This document shows, piece by piece, positions 1 to 7,828 of a stretch of 35,938 nucleotides of DNA (position 1 is its first letter; the number at the start of each line of letters is the position of its first letter). Location of the stretch: contig JAHISQ010000189.1 of assembly GCA_018818125.1 (NCBI GenBank), positions 1 to 35,938 of the forward strand, written 5' to 3'. Source of the DNA: Candidatus Rifleibacteriota bacterium (lineage in GTDB: Bacteria > Muiribacteriota > Ozemobacteria > Ozemobacterales > Ozemobacteraceae). The translations under genes were made by a program, and so were the position numbers. The notes beneath the pieces were generated by a model. It saw only the letters and a list, made by a program, of their open reading frames with translations. It made no database searches and was not told where the DNA came from.

Positions 1-1391
1 CAGACACCTTCCTCATAAACAATATAGTCGCTGCACACCGCGACAGAGTCTGATTCGGGCGACACCGACAGCACATGCCTGCTGCCATCGACAGCAGAAA
101 CCAGCAGAATTTTGCCTGGCTCCCGCTCTGAAGTCCCGCTGATGTATACATTTGCCGACTTGCCCGGCTCCTTTGCCGGCATAACAATAAATTCGCTTAA
201 TTTGAAATCGCTCTGGGCACTGAAAACCACTTTGCTGCCACGCTCTTTTTCATAAAGAGAAAACTCAGTGATTACATTCTGGCCATTTTTGACATGTTCG
301 GTATAAATAAATCGCTTATCATCAATCAAACGAGAATATTTCATATTTTCGCTTGCCGGCGACGGCAAAGCTATGAGCGAGTTACCATCATGGTCGAATA
401 TGGTAGGGTCAAGCCCCCTGAGAAATCCGACAGTGTACCTGCTGGATCTAATATATACGAAACCTTCATTAGCTACACCTTCATAGTCATGGAAAGTGCT
501 CATGCGGCTACCGATCTGTTTGACCTCGTTAGTTTCGAGATCCTGCAGAATTATGCGCGAGGAGGAATCACATCGATGAGGATTGAGAACATCCCACCAT
601 GGCGTCTTACCCTCAACCCGCCACAGAATCTGCCGCCCCCCATTGAGCGGAACCCAGGCAGAATTGCTATATTCATCTATTGCCCAGAAGCGTTCGGCAG
701 CGGCATTTATCGAAGTCCAGCAAGTCAGCAGCATCACGATTCCCGCTACCAGAAGGGCAATGCCCTTAAAACCCCGCCAGGGTGAATTCATGGCACGATC
801 TCGCATGAAAATGAGCGCAGATATTACCAGAAACATTGGAATTAAAAGAACCAGTCCCAGTTCATAGTTCAAAGTAGAGATCGTTAAAGTGTTCAGGCCG
901 ATTGCAAACCCCACGGGCAAAATGATCAATGCCGAAAACGTTGCAAACCCACGGGGAAGCATGCTGGTAAAGTAGCCATAAGAAATTATAAGAAGAGGAA
1001 TCCCAAGCACCACCACAGGACTTTGCAAGAACAACCTGTAGAAGTCATTCCAGCTCTCGCCGCAGATCAGTGACAAAACTATGTAGAAAGCATAAAGCAG
1101 TAGAGCATAAATTGTCACAAATATAAGCTTGGCCAGCCAGAGCCTGGCGCGACTTATTGGCAACGAGATCAGAAAGGGAAAGGTACGGTTGTTGACCTCT
1201 GAACTAATCTGGTGATTGGCCGCAAGATAGACGAAGAATGGCCCCTGCATCCCAAACAGCAGAACCATTGCAATGCCAGGATCAAGTTGCTTGAAGTATG
1301 CTGCTACGAGCAGTGATACCACAGCTACCGCCAGAATAATCAGGAAGTACATTCTCTGTTCAAGGTAGTCTTTTAAGAGTATCGACTTCAT
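1..1391 (-). CDS. ABC-2-type transporter permease-like membrane protein (C-terminus cut by window edge)
   Basis: Reading frame open from an ATG at 1391 through the left edge, at least 463 residues with no stop. An AAGGAG ribosome binding site lies 6 bases upstream (1398-1403). The start is M-K-S-I-L-L-K-D-Y-L. About seven hydrophobic helices follow (roughly residues 15-32, 36-52, 85-106, 123-142, 145-165, 175-196, 206-223). After helix 2 comes the motif TFPFLISLPISRARLW, typical of the cytoplasmic loop of ABC-2/NosY-type permeases. From about residue 225 on the protein is soluble and rich in W, G and beta-type sequence, like an extracytoplasmic beta domain; this is not usual for a plain permease of about 250 residues. 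The cognate ATPase gene is not in the window and could lie to the left only if the order is permease first. The family call rests on topology and one motif; substrate unknown. Confidence 0.7.
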   Translation of the reverse strand, partial: MKSILLKDYLEQRMYFLIILAVAVVSLLVAAYFKQLDPGIAMVLLFGMQGPFFVYLAANHQISSEVNNRTFPFLISLPISRARLWLAKLIFVTIYALLLYAFYIVLSLICGESWNDFYRLFLQSPVVVLGIPLLIISYGYFTSMLPRGFATFSALIILPVGFAIGLNTLTISTLNYELGLVLLIPMFLVISALIFMRDRAMNSPWRGFKGIALLVAGIVMLLTCWTSINAAAERFWAIDEYSNSAWVPLNGGRQILWRVEGKTPWWDVLNPHRCDSSSRIILQDLETNEVKQIGSRMSTFHDYEGVANEGFVYIRSSRYTVGFLRGLDPTIFDHDGNSLIALPSPASENMKYSRLIDDKRFIYTEHVKNGQNVITEFSLYEKERGSKVVFSAQSDFKLSEFIVMPAKEPGKSANVYISGTSEREPGKILLVSAVDGSRHVLSVSPESDSVAVCSDYIVYEEGV

Positions 1392-1450
1392 AATTCGCTC
1401 CTTAAAAATTGCATAAAATTCCGAATAATCAGAACATTTTGCACTTTTAA

Positions 1451-1547
1451 CAGTTGACACTAATTCTGTGCACCGAACTTTGTGTTTTACTGTTTTAGTG
1501 TGTTGCTCTACTAATACACTAACCTATTTTGGCAAATGTGTCAACTG
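1451..1547. repeat. Nested inverted repeats in the divergent ABC permease/pilT control region
   Basis: A perfect 10-base inverted repeat, CAGTTGACAC at 1451-1460 and GTGTCAACTG at 1538-1547, places a consensus -35 hexamer TTGACA on each strand, pointing towards each other. Inside it lies a second inverted repeat, TTAGTGT (1495-1501) and ACACTAA (1516-1522). A third, TCAGCAA/TTGCTGA, sits at 1574-1580 and 1598-1604. No convincing -10 element lies 16-18 bases from either TTGACA, so these may be operator half-sites rather than promoters. The whole gene-free stretch 1392-1763 (372 bases) separates the divergent permease and pilT genes and shows no other gene. Confidence 0.4.
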
Positions 1548-1669
1548 GATTGATCTCTTTTTTTAATCCCGCATCAGCAATGCAGGAACTAGACATCTTG
1601 CTGACGTAAAACTTCCCGCTGTAACAAAATGTACAAACCATTCGTTAGCATATTGATTTACAGGCAATA

Positions 1670-1699
1670 TTGTTATCTGGCTTCGCTTTTTCCTACAAA
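1670..1699 (+). promoter_or_regulatory. Candidate sigma70-type promoter for the pilT operon
   Basis: TTGTTA at 1670-1675, an 18-base spacer and TACAAA at 1694-1699 would start transcription near 1706, about 58 bases before the pilT-like start codon at 1764. It lies inside the longer open frame that begins at 1629, which is one reason the downstream ATG is preferred as the start. Match is moderate; other AT-rich hexamers are nearby. Confidence 0.3.
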
Positions 1700-1763
1700 C
1701 TGCCGAAATATGTTACGATTATCTTGTTGGACGCATACATATTGCTCAGGAGAAACCTCGCCT

Positions 1764-2840
1764 ATGGACGAACAACTTGCCGATATTCTGAAACTCGGCA
1801 ATAAGCTGGATGCTTCCGACGTACATCTGCGCTCTGGCATACCACCGGTATTTCGGGTCGCTGGAGTAGTGCAGATATCTTCGAATCTCCCGCTCAGCGA
1901 TGAAGAGCTGCATCGCTTTTTCGAATCTACTGCAACTCCAACCATCCGCCGAATATTTGAATCGAGAAAAGACGTTGACTACTCTGTTTCTGTACCAGGC
2001 ATAAGCCGCTTCAGAGTTAATTGTTTCTTACAACAGGGAACCCTGGCCTTTGTCTTCAGACAGATTCCGTTTGAGATGCCAACTATTGATTCGGTGCAGA
2101 TTCCAAATATAATAGTTGATTCGATTCAGCGTCGGCGTGGGCTCTTTTTATTGTGTGGCCCGACTGGTTCAGGCAAGAGCACAACCATTGCGGCTCTGCT
2201 GCAGTTTATCAATCTAAATTACCAGGTACGCGTAGTCACCCTCGAAGACCCGATCGAATTTTTGTTTCGCGATGCCAAGGCTGAATTTCTGCAACGCGAA
2301 CTCAGGCGCGACTTCATGAGCTTTCCAGAGGCGCTGCGCGGCGCTTTACGCCAGGATCCAGATGTCATTCTGATTGGAGAAATGCGTGAGGCCGAAACCA
2401 TGGAACTCGCCCTTACAGCCGCCGAAACCGGGCATCTGGTTATTTCGACTCTGCATGCGAGCAGCTCGTCATCGGCAGTGGCTCGTATAATGGGGGTTTT
2501 TCCGACCGATGCCCGTGAATTCGTTCGAGACCAGCTGGCTTCGGTACTTATCGGCATAGTCTCTCAGGCACTGATACCTAAAAAGGATTCGCCAAATCAG
2601 CGGGTAGCCGCCCGCGAGATACTGTTAAATACGCCAGCTATGGCCAATCTGATCAGATCAGAGAAGCATGAACAGATATCAATGTTTCTCGAGACCGGCT
2701 CAGAAATAGGAATGATCTCAATGAATGCAGCGCTTGAAGATCTCGTGGTAAAAAAACTTATTACCTGCGACCAGGCTTTTCCTTACAGCCCCGACCCAGA
2801 GGCTCTGATGACTCGTTTTGAGCGGAAAGGACTGCTATGA
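1764..2840 (+). CDS. pilT: PilT-like type IV pilus retraction ATPase (first copy)
   Basis: Predicted 358-residue cytoplasmic hexameric ATPase of the PilT/PilU family, which depolymerises type IV pili or pseudopili. Visible motifs: Walker A GPTGSGKST (residues 132-140), Asp box around TLEDPIEF (159-166), Walker B DVILIGE (200-206, catalytic Glu206), His box AAETGHLVISTLHA (219-232) and a C-terminal NLIRS motif corresponding to the AIRNLIRE motif of PilT. The PilB/GspE zinc-binding cysteines are absent, so retraction rather than assembly is favoured. The start is the ATG at 1764 with AGGAGA at 1749-1754; the frame stays open to 1629, but the extra 45 residues are Cys/Tyr-rich and unlike the family. 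It overlaps the next gene by 4 bases (ATGA), implying translational coupling. The divergent catalytic arm MREAET departs from the usual RDLET, as in PilU-like paralogues. Confidence 0.92.
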   Translation: MDEQLADILKLGNKLDASDVHLRSGIPPVFRVAGVVQISSNLPLSDEELHRFFESTATPTIRRIFESRKDVDYSVSVPGISRFRVNCFLQQGTLAFVFRQIPFEMPTIDSVQIPNIIVDSIQRRRGLFLLCGPTGSGKSTTIAALLQFINLNYQVRVVTLEDPIEFLFRDAKAEFLQRELRRDFMSFPEALRGALRQDPDVILIGEMREAETMELALTAAETGHLVISTLHASSSSSAVARIMGVFPTDAREFVRDQLASVLIGIVSQALIPKKDSPNQRVAAREILLNTPAMANLIRSEKHEQISMFLETGSEIGMISMNAALEDLVVKKLITCDQAFPYSPDPEALMTRFERKGLL

Positions 2841-3880
2841 GTAAACTGTTGCAGCCATTGATTGAAGAGGCGCTCAAAGTTGGAGCCTACGATCTTCATC
2901 TAAAATCAGCATTCTCTCCTATTGTCAGGGTTGCCAACGAAATTCGGCGCCTCGACCTGCCAGCCTTCTCACCCAAAGAGATGGAGCAACTGGTTGTCTC
3001 CCTGCTGGATGAAAACCAACGAAAACAATTCAAGGCCAGGGGCCAGATCGACTGCTCATTCACGATTCCTGGCATTATCCGCGTTCGCGCCAACATATTC
3101 TTTCAGCGTAACAGTCTGGCGATTTCCTGTCGCCTGGTACCACCCACGCCGCCAGATATGGCAACTCTCGGATTTGCACAGGAAGTAACTGACACTCTGT
3201 CAAAAATTAACAATGGCATGGTACTGATCACCGGAGCCACCAACTCTGGCAAATCGACCACTGCCGCCAGCCTGATCGACCTGATCGCACGCACCCATGC
3301 ACTGCACATTATAACGATCGAGGACCCGGTCGAGTATGTATTTCCCAGATATCCGAAAACTATTATCAGCCAGCGCCAGATCGGCGATGACACGGTTGAC
3401 TTTCAGACCGGACTGACTTCGGCTCTGCGCCAGGATCCAGATGTAGTATTAATTGGCGAGCTGCGTGATCTGGAAACAGTAGAAACCTGCCTTAAAGCAG
3501 CCGAAACCGGGCATATGGTGGTAGCAACCCTGCACACATCTAATGCAGTGCAGAGTATCACGCGCATGATCAACATCTTTCCATCACATCAGCGCGACAA
3601 TATTCGCTTTATGATCTCAAGCTCACTAAAATGCGTGCTATCACAAGTGCTGCTGCCTTCATACGACCACAAAAAGCGTGTACTGGCCTACGAAATGCTG
3701 CCCATGCTGCCATCGGTCAGCAACCTGATCAGACAGCGCAAAATTCATGAGATAAATTCGGTTATGCGATTAGGCCAACGCTCCGGTTGCATACCGATGA
3801 ACACAATCGTCAAAGATCTGCTGAAAAGAAAACTGGTGCGTCACGAAGACGTGCCACCTGAAATGCTAGAGGAAAAGTGA
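2837..3880 (+). CDS. pilT: PilT-like type IV pilus retraction ATPase (second copy)
   Basis: A 347-residue second member of the PilT family, directly coupled to the first through the ATGA overlap at 2837-2840. Motifs: Walker A GATNSGKST (133-141; Asn replaces the usual Gly at the fourth position but GxxxxGK[ST] is kept), Asp box TIEDPVEYVF (160-169), Walker B DVVLIGELRDLET (202-214) and His box AAETGHMVVATLHT (221-234). A C-terminal NLIRQ motif and a length near 345 fit PilT. The two copies are clearly related but diverged, so they are not a recent duplication. In known type IV pilus systems PilT and PilU act as a pair, with one dependent on the other; a similar division of labour is likely here. 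No pilB, pilC, pilM-Q or pilD gene is in the window, so the core machine is encoded elsewhere. Confidence 0.92.
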   Translation: MSKLLQPLIEEALKVGAYDLHLKSAFSPIVRVANEIRRLDLPAFSPKEMEQLVVSLLDENQRKQFKARGQIDCSFTIPGIIRVRANIFFQRNSLAISCRLVPPTPPDMATLGFAQEVTDTLSKINNGMVLITGATNSGKSTTAASLIDLIARTHALHIITIEDPVEYVFPRYPKTIISQRQIGDDTVDFQTGLTSALRQDPDVVLIGELRDLETVETCLKAAETGHMVVATLHTSNAVQSITRMINIFPSHQRDNIRFMISSSLKCVLSQVLLPSYDHKKRVLAYEMLPMLPSVSNLIRQRKIHEINSVMRLGQRSGCIPMNTIVKDLLKRKLVRHEDVPPEMLEEK

Positions 3881-3883
3881 TTT

Positions 3884-5257
3884 ATGGGAATTCTCGACAG
3901 CCTTACCGGCGGCGGTTCAAACAAAGAAATTGAAGAACTACGGCGCGAGATAACTGGCCTTAAAAGCCAGTGCAAGCACAGTGAAACTGAAAAAAACCTG
4001 ATTCACCAGAAATATCTGGCCATAATCGACAAGACACATGCATTCATGGAGCGCCTCAAGATTCTTGTCGGCACTCTCGAAGACAAATTTGTTTTAGAGC
4101 GCTGTTGGGATCTGCTTGACCTCGCATTCGGCATAAAAAAAGGCGCCATATACCAGTGCACTGCCGATGGCTGGGTCGCGGACCATTACGTTGGCTTCAA
4201 AGACGATGAAATTCCGGTGATTCCGCTTAATGAAGACTCCCTGCCAGGATATGTAGCAGAAAGCGGTGCGATTCTCAGCCTTGCACACCTTCACAAACAG
4301 GATGATCTCGCTTATCTTGAGCGGCGCGGCGTTATTCCGGACTGCAAAATTGTCTGCCCGGTAAGAGTCGAAGGCAAAATCGAAAAACTCATTATTATCT
4401 GCAATTATGCCGGCAATGTTTTTACCGGCGAAGATGACCTCGACACGGTTGCCATGGTTGCCACCCTTCTTGGTCTGGTGCTCAATAATAACAAGGCGAT
4501 AGCCACGCAAAAAAGCGAATTCGACCGCCTGCGCAAGCTATTTTCGAGCATGGTTGCGCCAGAAGTCATCGACCACCTCGAAAAAAATCCTGAAGGCATA
4601 GTACTGGGCGGCGACAGAAAAAAAATCGCGATTGTATTCGCCGACATTCGCAATTTTACTGAGATGGCCAAAACCATAACCCCTGAAAAAACTATCGACC
4701 TGCTTAATCGCTTCTTTACTCTGGTCACCGAAATAATAATCAAGAACCGGGGTACACTCGACAAATATATGGGCGATTCAGTCATGGCACTGTTTGGCAC
4801 CCCAAACACTCATCTAAACGCCAGTCTTGCAGCGGTTCAAGCGGCGATGCAGATTCAGCGCGCCGTCGAAATCAAAATGCCGCATTGGGTTGCCGAAGGG
4901 TTTCCAAAATACGGGATTGGTATCGGTATCAATTTTCAGGAAGTAATTGTTGGGAACGTCGGCTCACAGAGACTATCCAGTTTTACTGCGGTTGGCGATG
5001 GCGTTAATTTGGCTTCGCGACTGTGCCACGCGGCCAAAGCCGGCGAAGTTCTAATTACCGGATCATGCTACGAAGAAATAGAGGACTGGCCGGGCGCGGT
5101 TGAAGAACGCTTTGGCGTTGCCATAAAGGGAAGCGAACCGGTAACCGTATATTCTCTGGAGGATGCGCCCGGAGATAAGGCATGCTGCCCACAATGTGGA
5201 CTGCCACTGCCACTCGACGCCAAATTCTGCGGTGAATGCGGCTTCAGGCGAGCCTGA
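3884..5257 (+). CDS. GAF-domain class III adenylate/guanylate cyclase with C-terminal zinc ribbon
   Basis: 457 residues, 3 bases after the second pilT stop and with AGAGGAA upstream. Order: short polar start, coiled coil (about 14-60), GAF-like sensory domain (about 62-205), class III nucleotide cyclase domain (about 245-400), and a zinc ribbon CPQC...CGEC (Cys435, 438, 449, 452). Catalytic residues are intact: metal-binding Asp254 (FADIRNFT) and Asp298 (KYMGDS), base-recognising Lys294, Thr368 in the FTAVGD segment, and Asn375/Arg379 in VNLASR. Lys plus Thr is the class IIIb pattern usually giving cAMP. There is no membrane segment. Co-transcription with two retraction ATPases suggests it makes a nucleotide signal linked to pilus activity, as cAMP does in pseudomonad twitching; the link here is inference. 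The zinc ribbon is an uncommon tail and may be a protein docking site. Confidence 0.9.
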   Translation: MGILDSLTGGGSNKEIEELRREITGLKSQCKHSETEKNLIHQKYLAIIDKTHAFMERLKILVGTLEDKFVLERCWDLLDLAFGIKKGAIYQCTADGWVADHYVGFKDDEIPVIPLNEDSLPGYVAESGAILSLAHLHKQDDLAYLERRGVIPDCKIVCPVRVEGKIEKLIIICNYAGNVFTGEDDLDTVAMVATLLGLVLNNNKAIATQKSEFDRLRKLFSSMVAPEVIDHLEKNPEGIVLGGDRKKIAIVFADIRNFTEMAKTITPEKTIDLLNRFFTLVTEIIIKNRGTLDKYMGDSVMALFGTPNTHLNASLAAVQAAMQIQRAVEIKMPHWVAEGFPKYGIGIGINFQEVIVGNVGSQRLSSFTAVGDGVNLASRLCHAAKAGEVLITGSCYEEIEDWPGAVEERFGVAIKGSEPVTVYSLEDAPGDKACCPQCGLPLPLDAKFCGECGFRRA

Positions 5258-5330
5258 CCGACATTTATCAGCTTTTTCGAGATCACACCTTTTACCAATA
5301 TCATCAAGAAAACCGAACCGTAACTGCAAT

Positions 5331-5371
5331 AAAAAGCCTTACACCAGCGACAAACCAGTGTAAGGCTTTTT
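5331..5371. terminator. Bidirectional rho-independent terminator
   Basis: Perfect 14-base stem AAAAAGCCTTACAC (5331-5344) and its complement (5358-5371) around a 13-base loop, A-rich on one side and T-rich on the other, so it works on both strands. It sits between the cyclase stop (5257) and the stop of the convergent regulator gene (5380). Confidence 0.88.
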
Positions 5372-5379
5372 TCTTCAGA

Positions 5380-6156
5380 TCAGCTCTGCTGTTCGTTCTG
5401 GCAAAGCCAGTAGCTGGTGCAATCCGTAACCCGATCCATAAAGCCGTATTCAATGAGATACCTGCGAATAGTAGTATGATCGTCAAAAACCAGCTTAAGA
5501 ATCGTATCAACTTCCTTTTCTGTATATTTACGCTCAGCTTCAAACCTGGTAGCGATATGGCGCAAAACGGCGAGCTTGCACTTTTCCTTGATGTAAAAAG
5601 TTGTCAGCCGACCGTCAAGACCCTCTGGAAAGTATTTCTTGAGAATCTTATCGTATTCTTCTGGCGTGATCTTGTAACGGTCATCGACCATGGTAGCGGT
5701 CGAGTGCGGGGCCAGGTATTTAACCGGTGCATTTTCGTTTTCGCGTATGAGTTCCATCATTGTCATGAGAATTTTAGCCTGCCTTTCTTTTTCCTTGAGC
5801 GCAAAGCGGTGATTACGAATAGTTGAAGCGCTGCCAATACTGAGCTGCTGCTGAATTACAGCATCTGGCACCTGATCATAAAAACAGCGCATCAACTTGC
5901 ACTGGTGCTCGGAAAGACCGGTGATCTTCTTGTCAAGACTGACCAGATACTCAAAAACAGAACCATGCGCCCGCGTAATATGCAGTTCCATGAAGCGCTG
6001 CGCCTCATACAGATTTGCTGCATCCCTGTAAATCATGCCTTTCTCGATTTCACGACCACAGATCAGGCATTCGTAGAACTGCCGATTTTCAGTAAAGCCG
6101 CGCTTAATACTTTCTATCGGCAAATCGGACCAGTTGATTGACCTATTCATAAACAT
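5380..6156 (-). CDS. DUF2087 transcription regulator with N-terminal zinc-finger-like and LuxR-like helix-turn-helix segments
   Basis: 258 residues. The N-terminus carries CLIC (Cys30/Cys33) followed by H-x4-H (His59/His64), a plausible C2H2 zinc site. Residues 78-125 (GLSEHQCKLMRCF to TIRNHRFALKEKER) resemble a LuxR/sigma4-type helix-turn-helix followed by a basic helix. Residues 170-250 match DUF2087: ILKKYFPEGLDGRLTTF, then LAVLRHIATRFEAERKYTEK and a C-terminal RRYLIE...SYW. DUF2087 proteins with this layout are found as DNA-binding regulators, but ligands are not established. The ATG at 6156 follows AAAGG by 4 bases; an in-frame ATG two codons later is equally possible. It is a single gene between the terminator at 5331-5371 and its own promoter at 6184-6212. 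Confidence 0.8.
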   Translation of the reverse strand: MFMNRSINWSDLPIESIKRGFTENRQFYECLICGREIEKGMIYRDAANLYEAQRFMELHITRAHGSVFEYLVSLDKKITGLSEHQCKLMRCFYDQVPDAVIQQQLSIGSASTIRNHRFALKEKERQAKILMTMMELIRENENAPVKYLAPHSTATMVDDRYKITPEEYDKILKKYFPEGLDGRLTTFYIKEKCKLAVLRHIATRFEAERKYTEKEVDTILKLVFDDHTTIRRYLIEYGFMDRVTDCTSYWLCQNEQQS

Positions 6157-6183
6157 TTAACCTTTAAGTCTATTTATACATAG

Positions 6184-6212
6184 ATAATACAAAATAAATC
6201 TATCAATAGCAA
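6184..6212 (-). promoter_or_regulatory. Sigma70-type promoter of the DUF2087 regulator
   Basis: On the minus strand, TTGCTA (6207-6212), a 17-base spacer and TATTAT (6184-6189). The start codon at 6156 is about 20 bases past the expected transcription start. The surroundings are strongly AT-rich, with repeated ATCTAT/ATAGAT words (6168-6207) that could be operator half-sites for self-control. Confidence 0.55.
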
Positions 6213-6363
6213 GGGTTTTTACAAATTTCGCCAGCAAACCGGCAAGTTTCTACTTTCGTGAATTTATCAGAGCGCAACGACGAGTTGACCTTTCTTTTAC
6301 AAAGCCAGTGAGTCCACCAGCAGAGCGCCAATCGGTAAAATTCTGCTGTAAAGGCTTTCAGTT

Positions 6364-7725
6364 TTACAGTAAAATCGCGATGTAAACATCGTTGACATTG
6401 CTGCCGGTATATCCGGTGTAGACGAGATCGCCAAGCTCTTTGAAAAAACCGTAAGAGTCATTGTTCTGCGCAAACAACTCGGGCTCTAATCCAAGCTTTT
6501 TAGTTCTGGCCAGAGTGCTGCCATCGACCAGCGCGCCGCAGGCATCAGTCGGGCCATCAATTCCATCAGTAGCAAGAACAGCCAGCAACACATTATCGGC
6601 GCCAGCAAGCCCTTGCACCGCACCCAGAGCTATCTCCTGATTTCGACCACCGAGACCACTGCCGCGAACGGTTACTGTCGCCTCACCACCACCGATTATC
6701 GCCAGAGGCCGGCCGACCAGAGATGCATCCGACATTCTCACTGCCAAACTTTGTCCGAGCGCCATAGCCTCACCCTGAAGAGGTGCCGGCAGCAGCTGTA
6801 TCTCTAAACCTTCAGCACGAAGACTATTACAAACAGCAGTCAGCGCTGACTGGTTGTTGCCGATTACAACATTGCATACACGGTCAAAAGCGGGATCGCC
6901 GGACTTTGGCGTTTCTTCGGCCACACCCTTTAAACCATCAGTCAACAGTTCTTGCACGGCAGAGGGTATTCGGTTCAACAAATCATACCTGCGCAAAACA
7001 CTTTCGGCATCAGCAAAGGTTGTAGAATCAGGAACCGTCGGCCCCGACGCGATAGAATCAAGCGGATCACCTATAACGTCAGACAACACCAGATTGAGCA
7101 CCGTCGCCGGGTAAGCCCGACGCGCCAGCCAGCCGCCCTTAAAGTCTGAAACATGCTTTCGCACTGTGTTTATCTCATTAATCGAAGCACCCGATTTAAG
7201 CAGCAGACCGGTAAGCTCTCGCTTATCGGCAAGCGTGACAACAGCACGCGGCAGCGGCATCAGGCTAGAGCCGCCACCAGAGACCAGACTTATTATCAGA
7301 TCATCTATGCCAGCCATCTCCACCAGCTTGATCATCTGTCGTGTCCCGACTACGCCAGCCAGGTCGGGAACCGGATGGCCGGCGCGGTTAAGCGTGACCA
7401 GATTTGTGCTGCAAACTGTTTCGTGCGGAATATTAACGCAGCCACGCGTCAGGCGAGCACCAAGAATCTGCTCAACAGCTGCAGCCATCGCGCCGCTGGC
7501 TTTGCCACCGCCAATTACATAAATATTCCTGAATTTGTCGAGCTCAAAACAATGTTTATCGATTCGCAGCATGCCATTCGCAAGCGACAGCCTGGTTTTA
7601 ACCAGAGTCTGCGGGTCTATTGCCACCAAAGCAGTGCCAAACGCCAGCAAAGCGAGCTCTCGAGCTCGCCGTTCACCGGCCGTATAAGCGTTAGAACACA
7701 GTTGTTCAAAATTTTTAATAAGCAT
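6364..7725 (-). CDS. Glycerate kinase, MOFRL (GckA/TtuD) family
   Basis: 453 residues, the usual family size. It phosphorylates D-glycerate with ATP, giving 2-phosphoglycerate in characterised bacterial members. Family features: IYVIGGGKASGAMA near residue 60, GGHPVP-like RAGHPVPDLAG, VSGGGSSLM, NTVRKHVSDFKGG, LSDVIGDPLDSIASGPT, a GNN motif in the linker, and the C-terminal MOFRL domain with GGEATVTVRGSGLGGRNQE, ATDGIDGPTDACG and the final YTGSNVNDV. The frame is open up to 7938, but the ATG at 7725 is chosen because family similarity begins just after it and the upstream 71 codons run antisense into the divergent HEAT gene. The binding site is weak (AGG, 10 bases upstream). It stands alone, so the pathway (serine/glyoxylate, glucarate or non-phosphorylative sugar breakdown) cannot be read from context. 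Confidence 0.92.
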   Translation of the reverse strand: MLIKNFEQLCSNAYTAGERRARELALLAFGTALVAIDPQTLVKTRLSLANGMLRIDKHCFELDKFRNIYVIGGGKASGAMAAAVEQILGARLTRGCVNIPHETVCSTNLVTLNRAGHPVPDLAGVVGTRQMIKLVEMAGIDDLIISLVSGGGSSLMPLPRAVVTLADKRELTGLLLKSGASINEINTVRKHVSDFKGGWLARRAYPATVLNLVLSDVIGDPLDSIASGPTVPDSTTFADAESVLRRYDLLNRIPSAVQELLTDGLKGVAEETPKSGDPAFDRVCNVVIGNNQSALTAVCNSLRAEGLEIQLLPAPLQGEAMALGQSLAVRMSDASLVGRPLAIIGGGEATVTVRGSGLGGRNQEIALGAVQGLAGADNVLLAVLATDGIDGPTDACGALVDGSTLARTKKLGLEPELFAQNNDSYGFFKELGDLVYTGYTGSNVNDVYIAILL

Positions 7726-7828
7726 GGCCGATAAGCCTGTTGTTGATTTTTCGATTTTGTTATGCAAGTGTAATGTAATACAGTAATAAATTGAAGCAGA
7801 AGCAAAAATTTCTAAATGAGGCAGTGCT

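Noticed and set aside
294..867. Two plus-strand open frames of 163 and 94 codons
   Set aside because: Antisense to the minus-strand ABC permease frame, which is open from 1391 to the edge with a good binding site and membrane protein composition.
1629..1763. N-terminal extension of the first pilT
   Set aside because: No binding site, no similarity to PilT, and a candidate promoter lies inside it; the ATG at 1764 has AGGAGA.
2837..3880. PilB/GspE-type assembly ATPase
   Set aside because: Too short and lacks the tetracysteine zinc site and the long N-terminal domain; PilT-type motifs fit.
5236..5826. 196-codon plus-strand open frame
   Set aside because: Antisense to the DUF2087 gene and crosses the terminator at 5331-5371.
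6346..6369. CTGTAAA/TTTACAG hairpin at the end of the glycerate kinase gene
   Set aside because: Only 7 pairs, overlapping the stop codon and with no T run on the minus strand; too weak to call a terminator.
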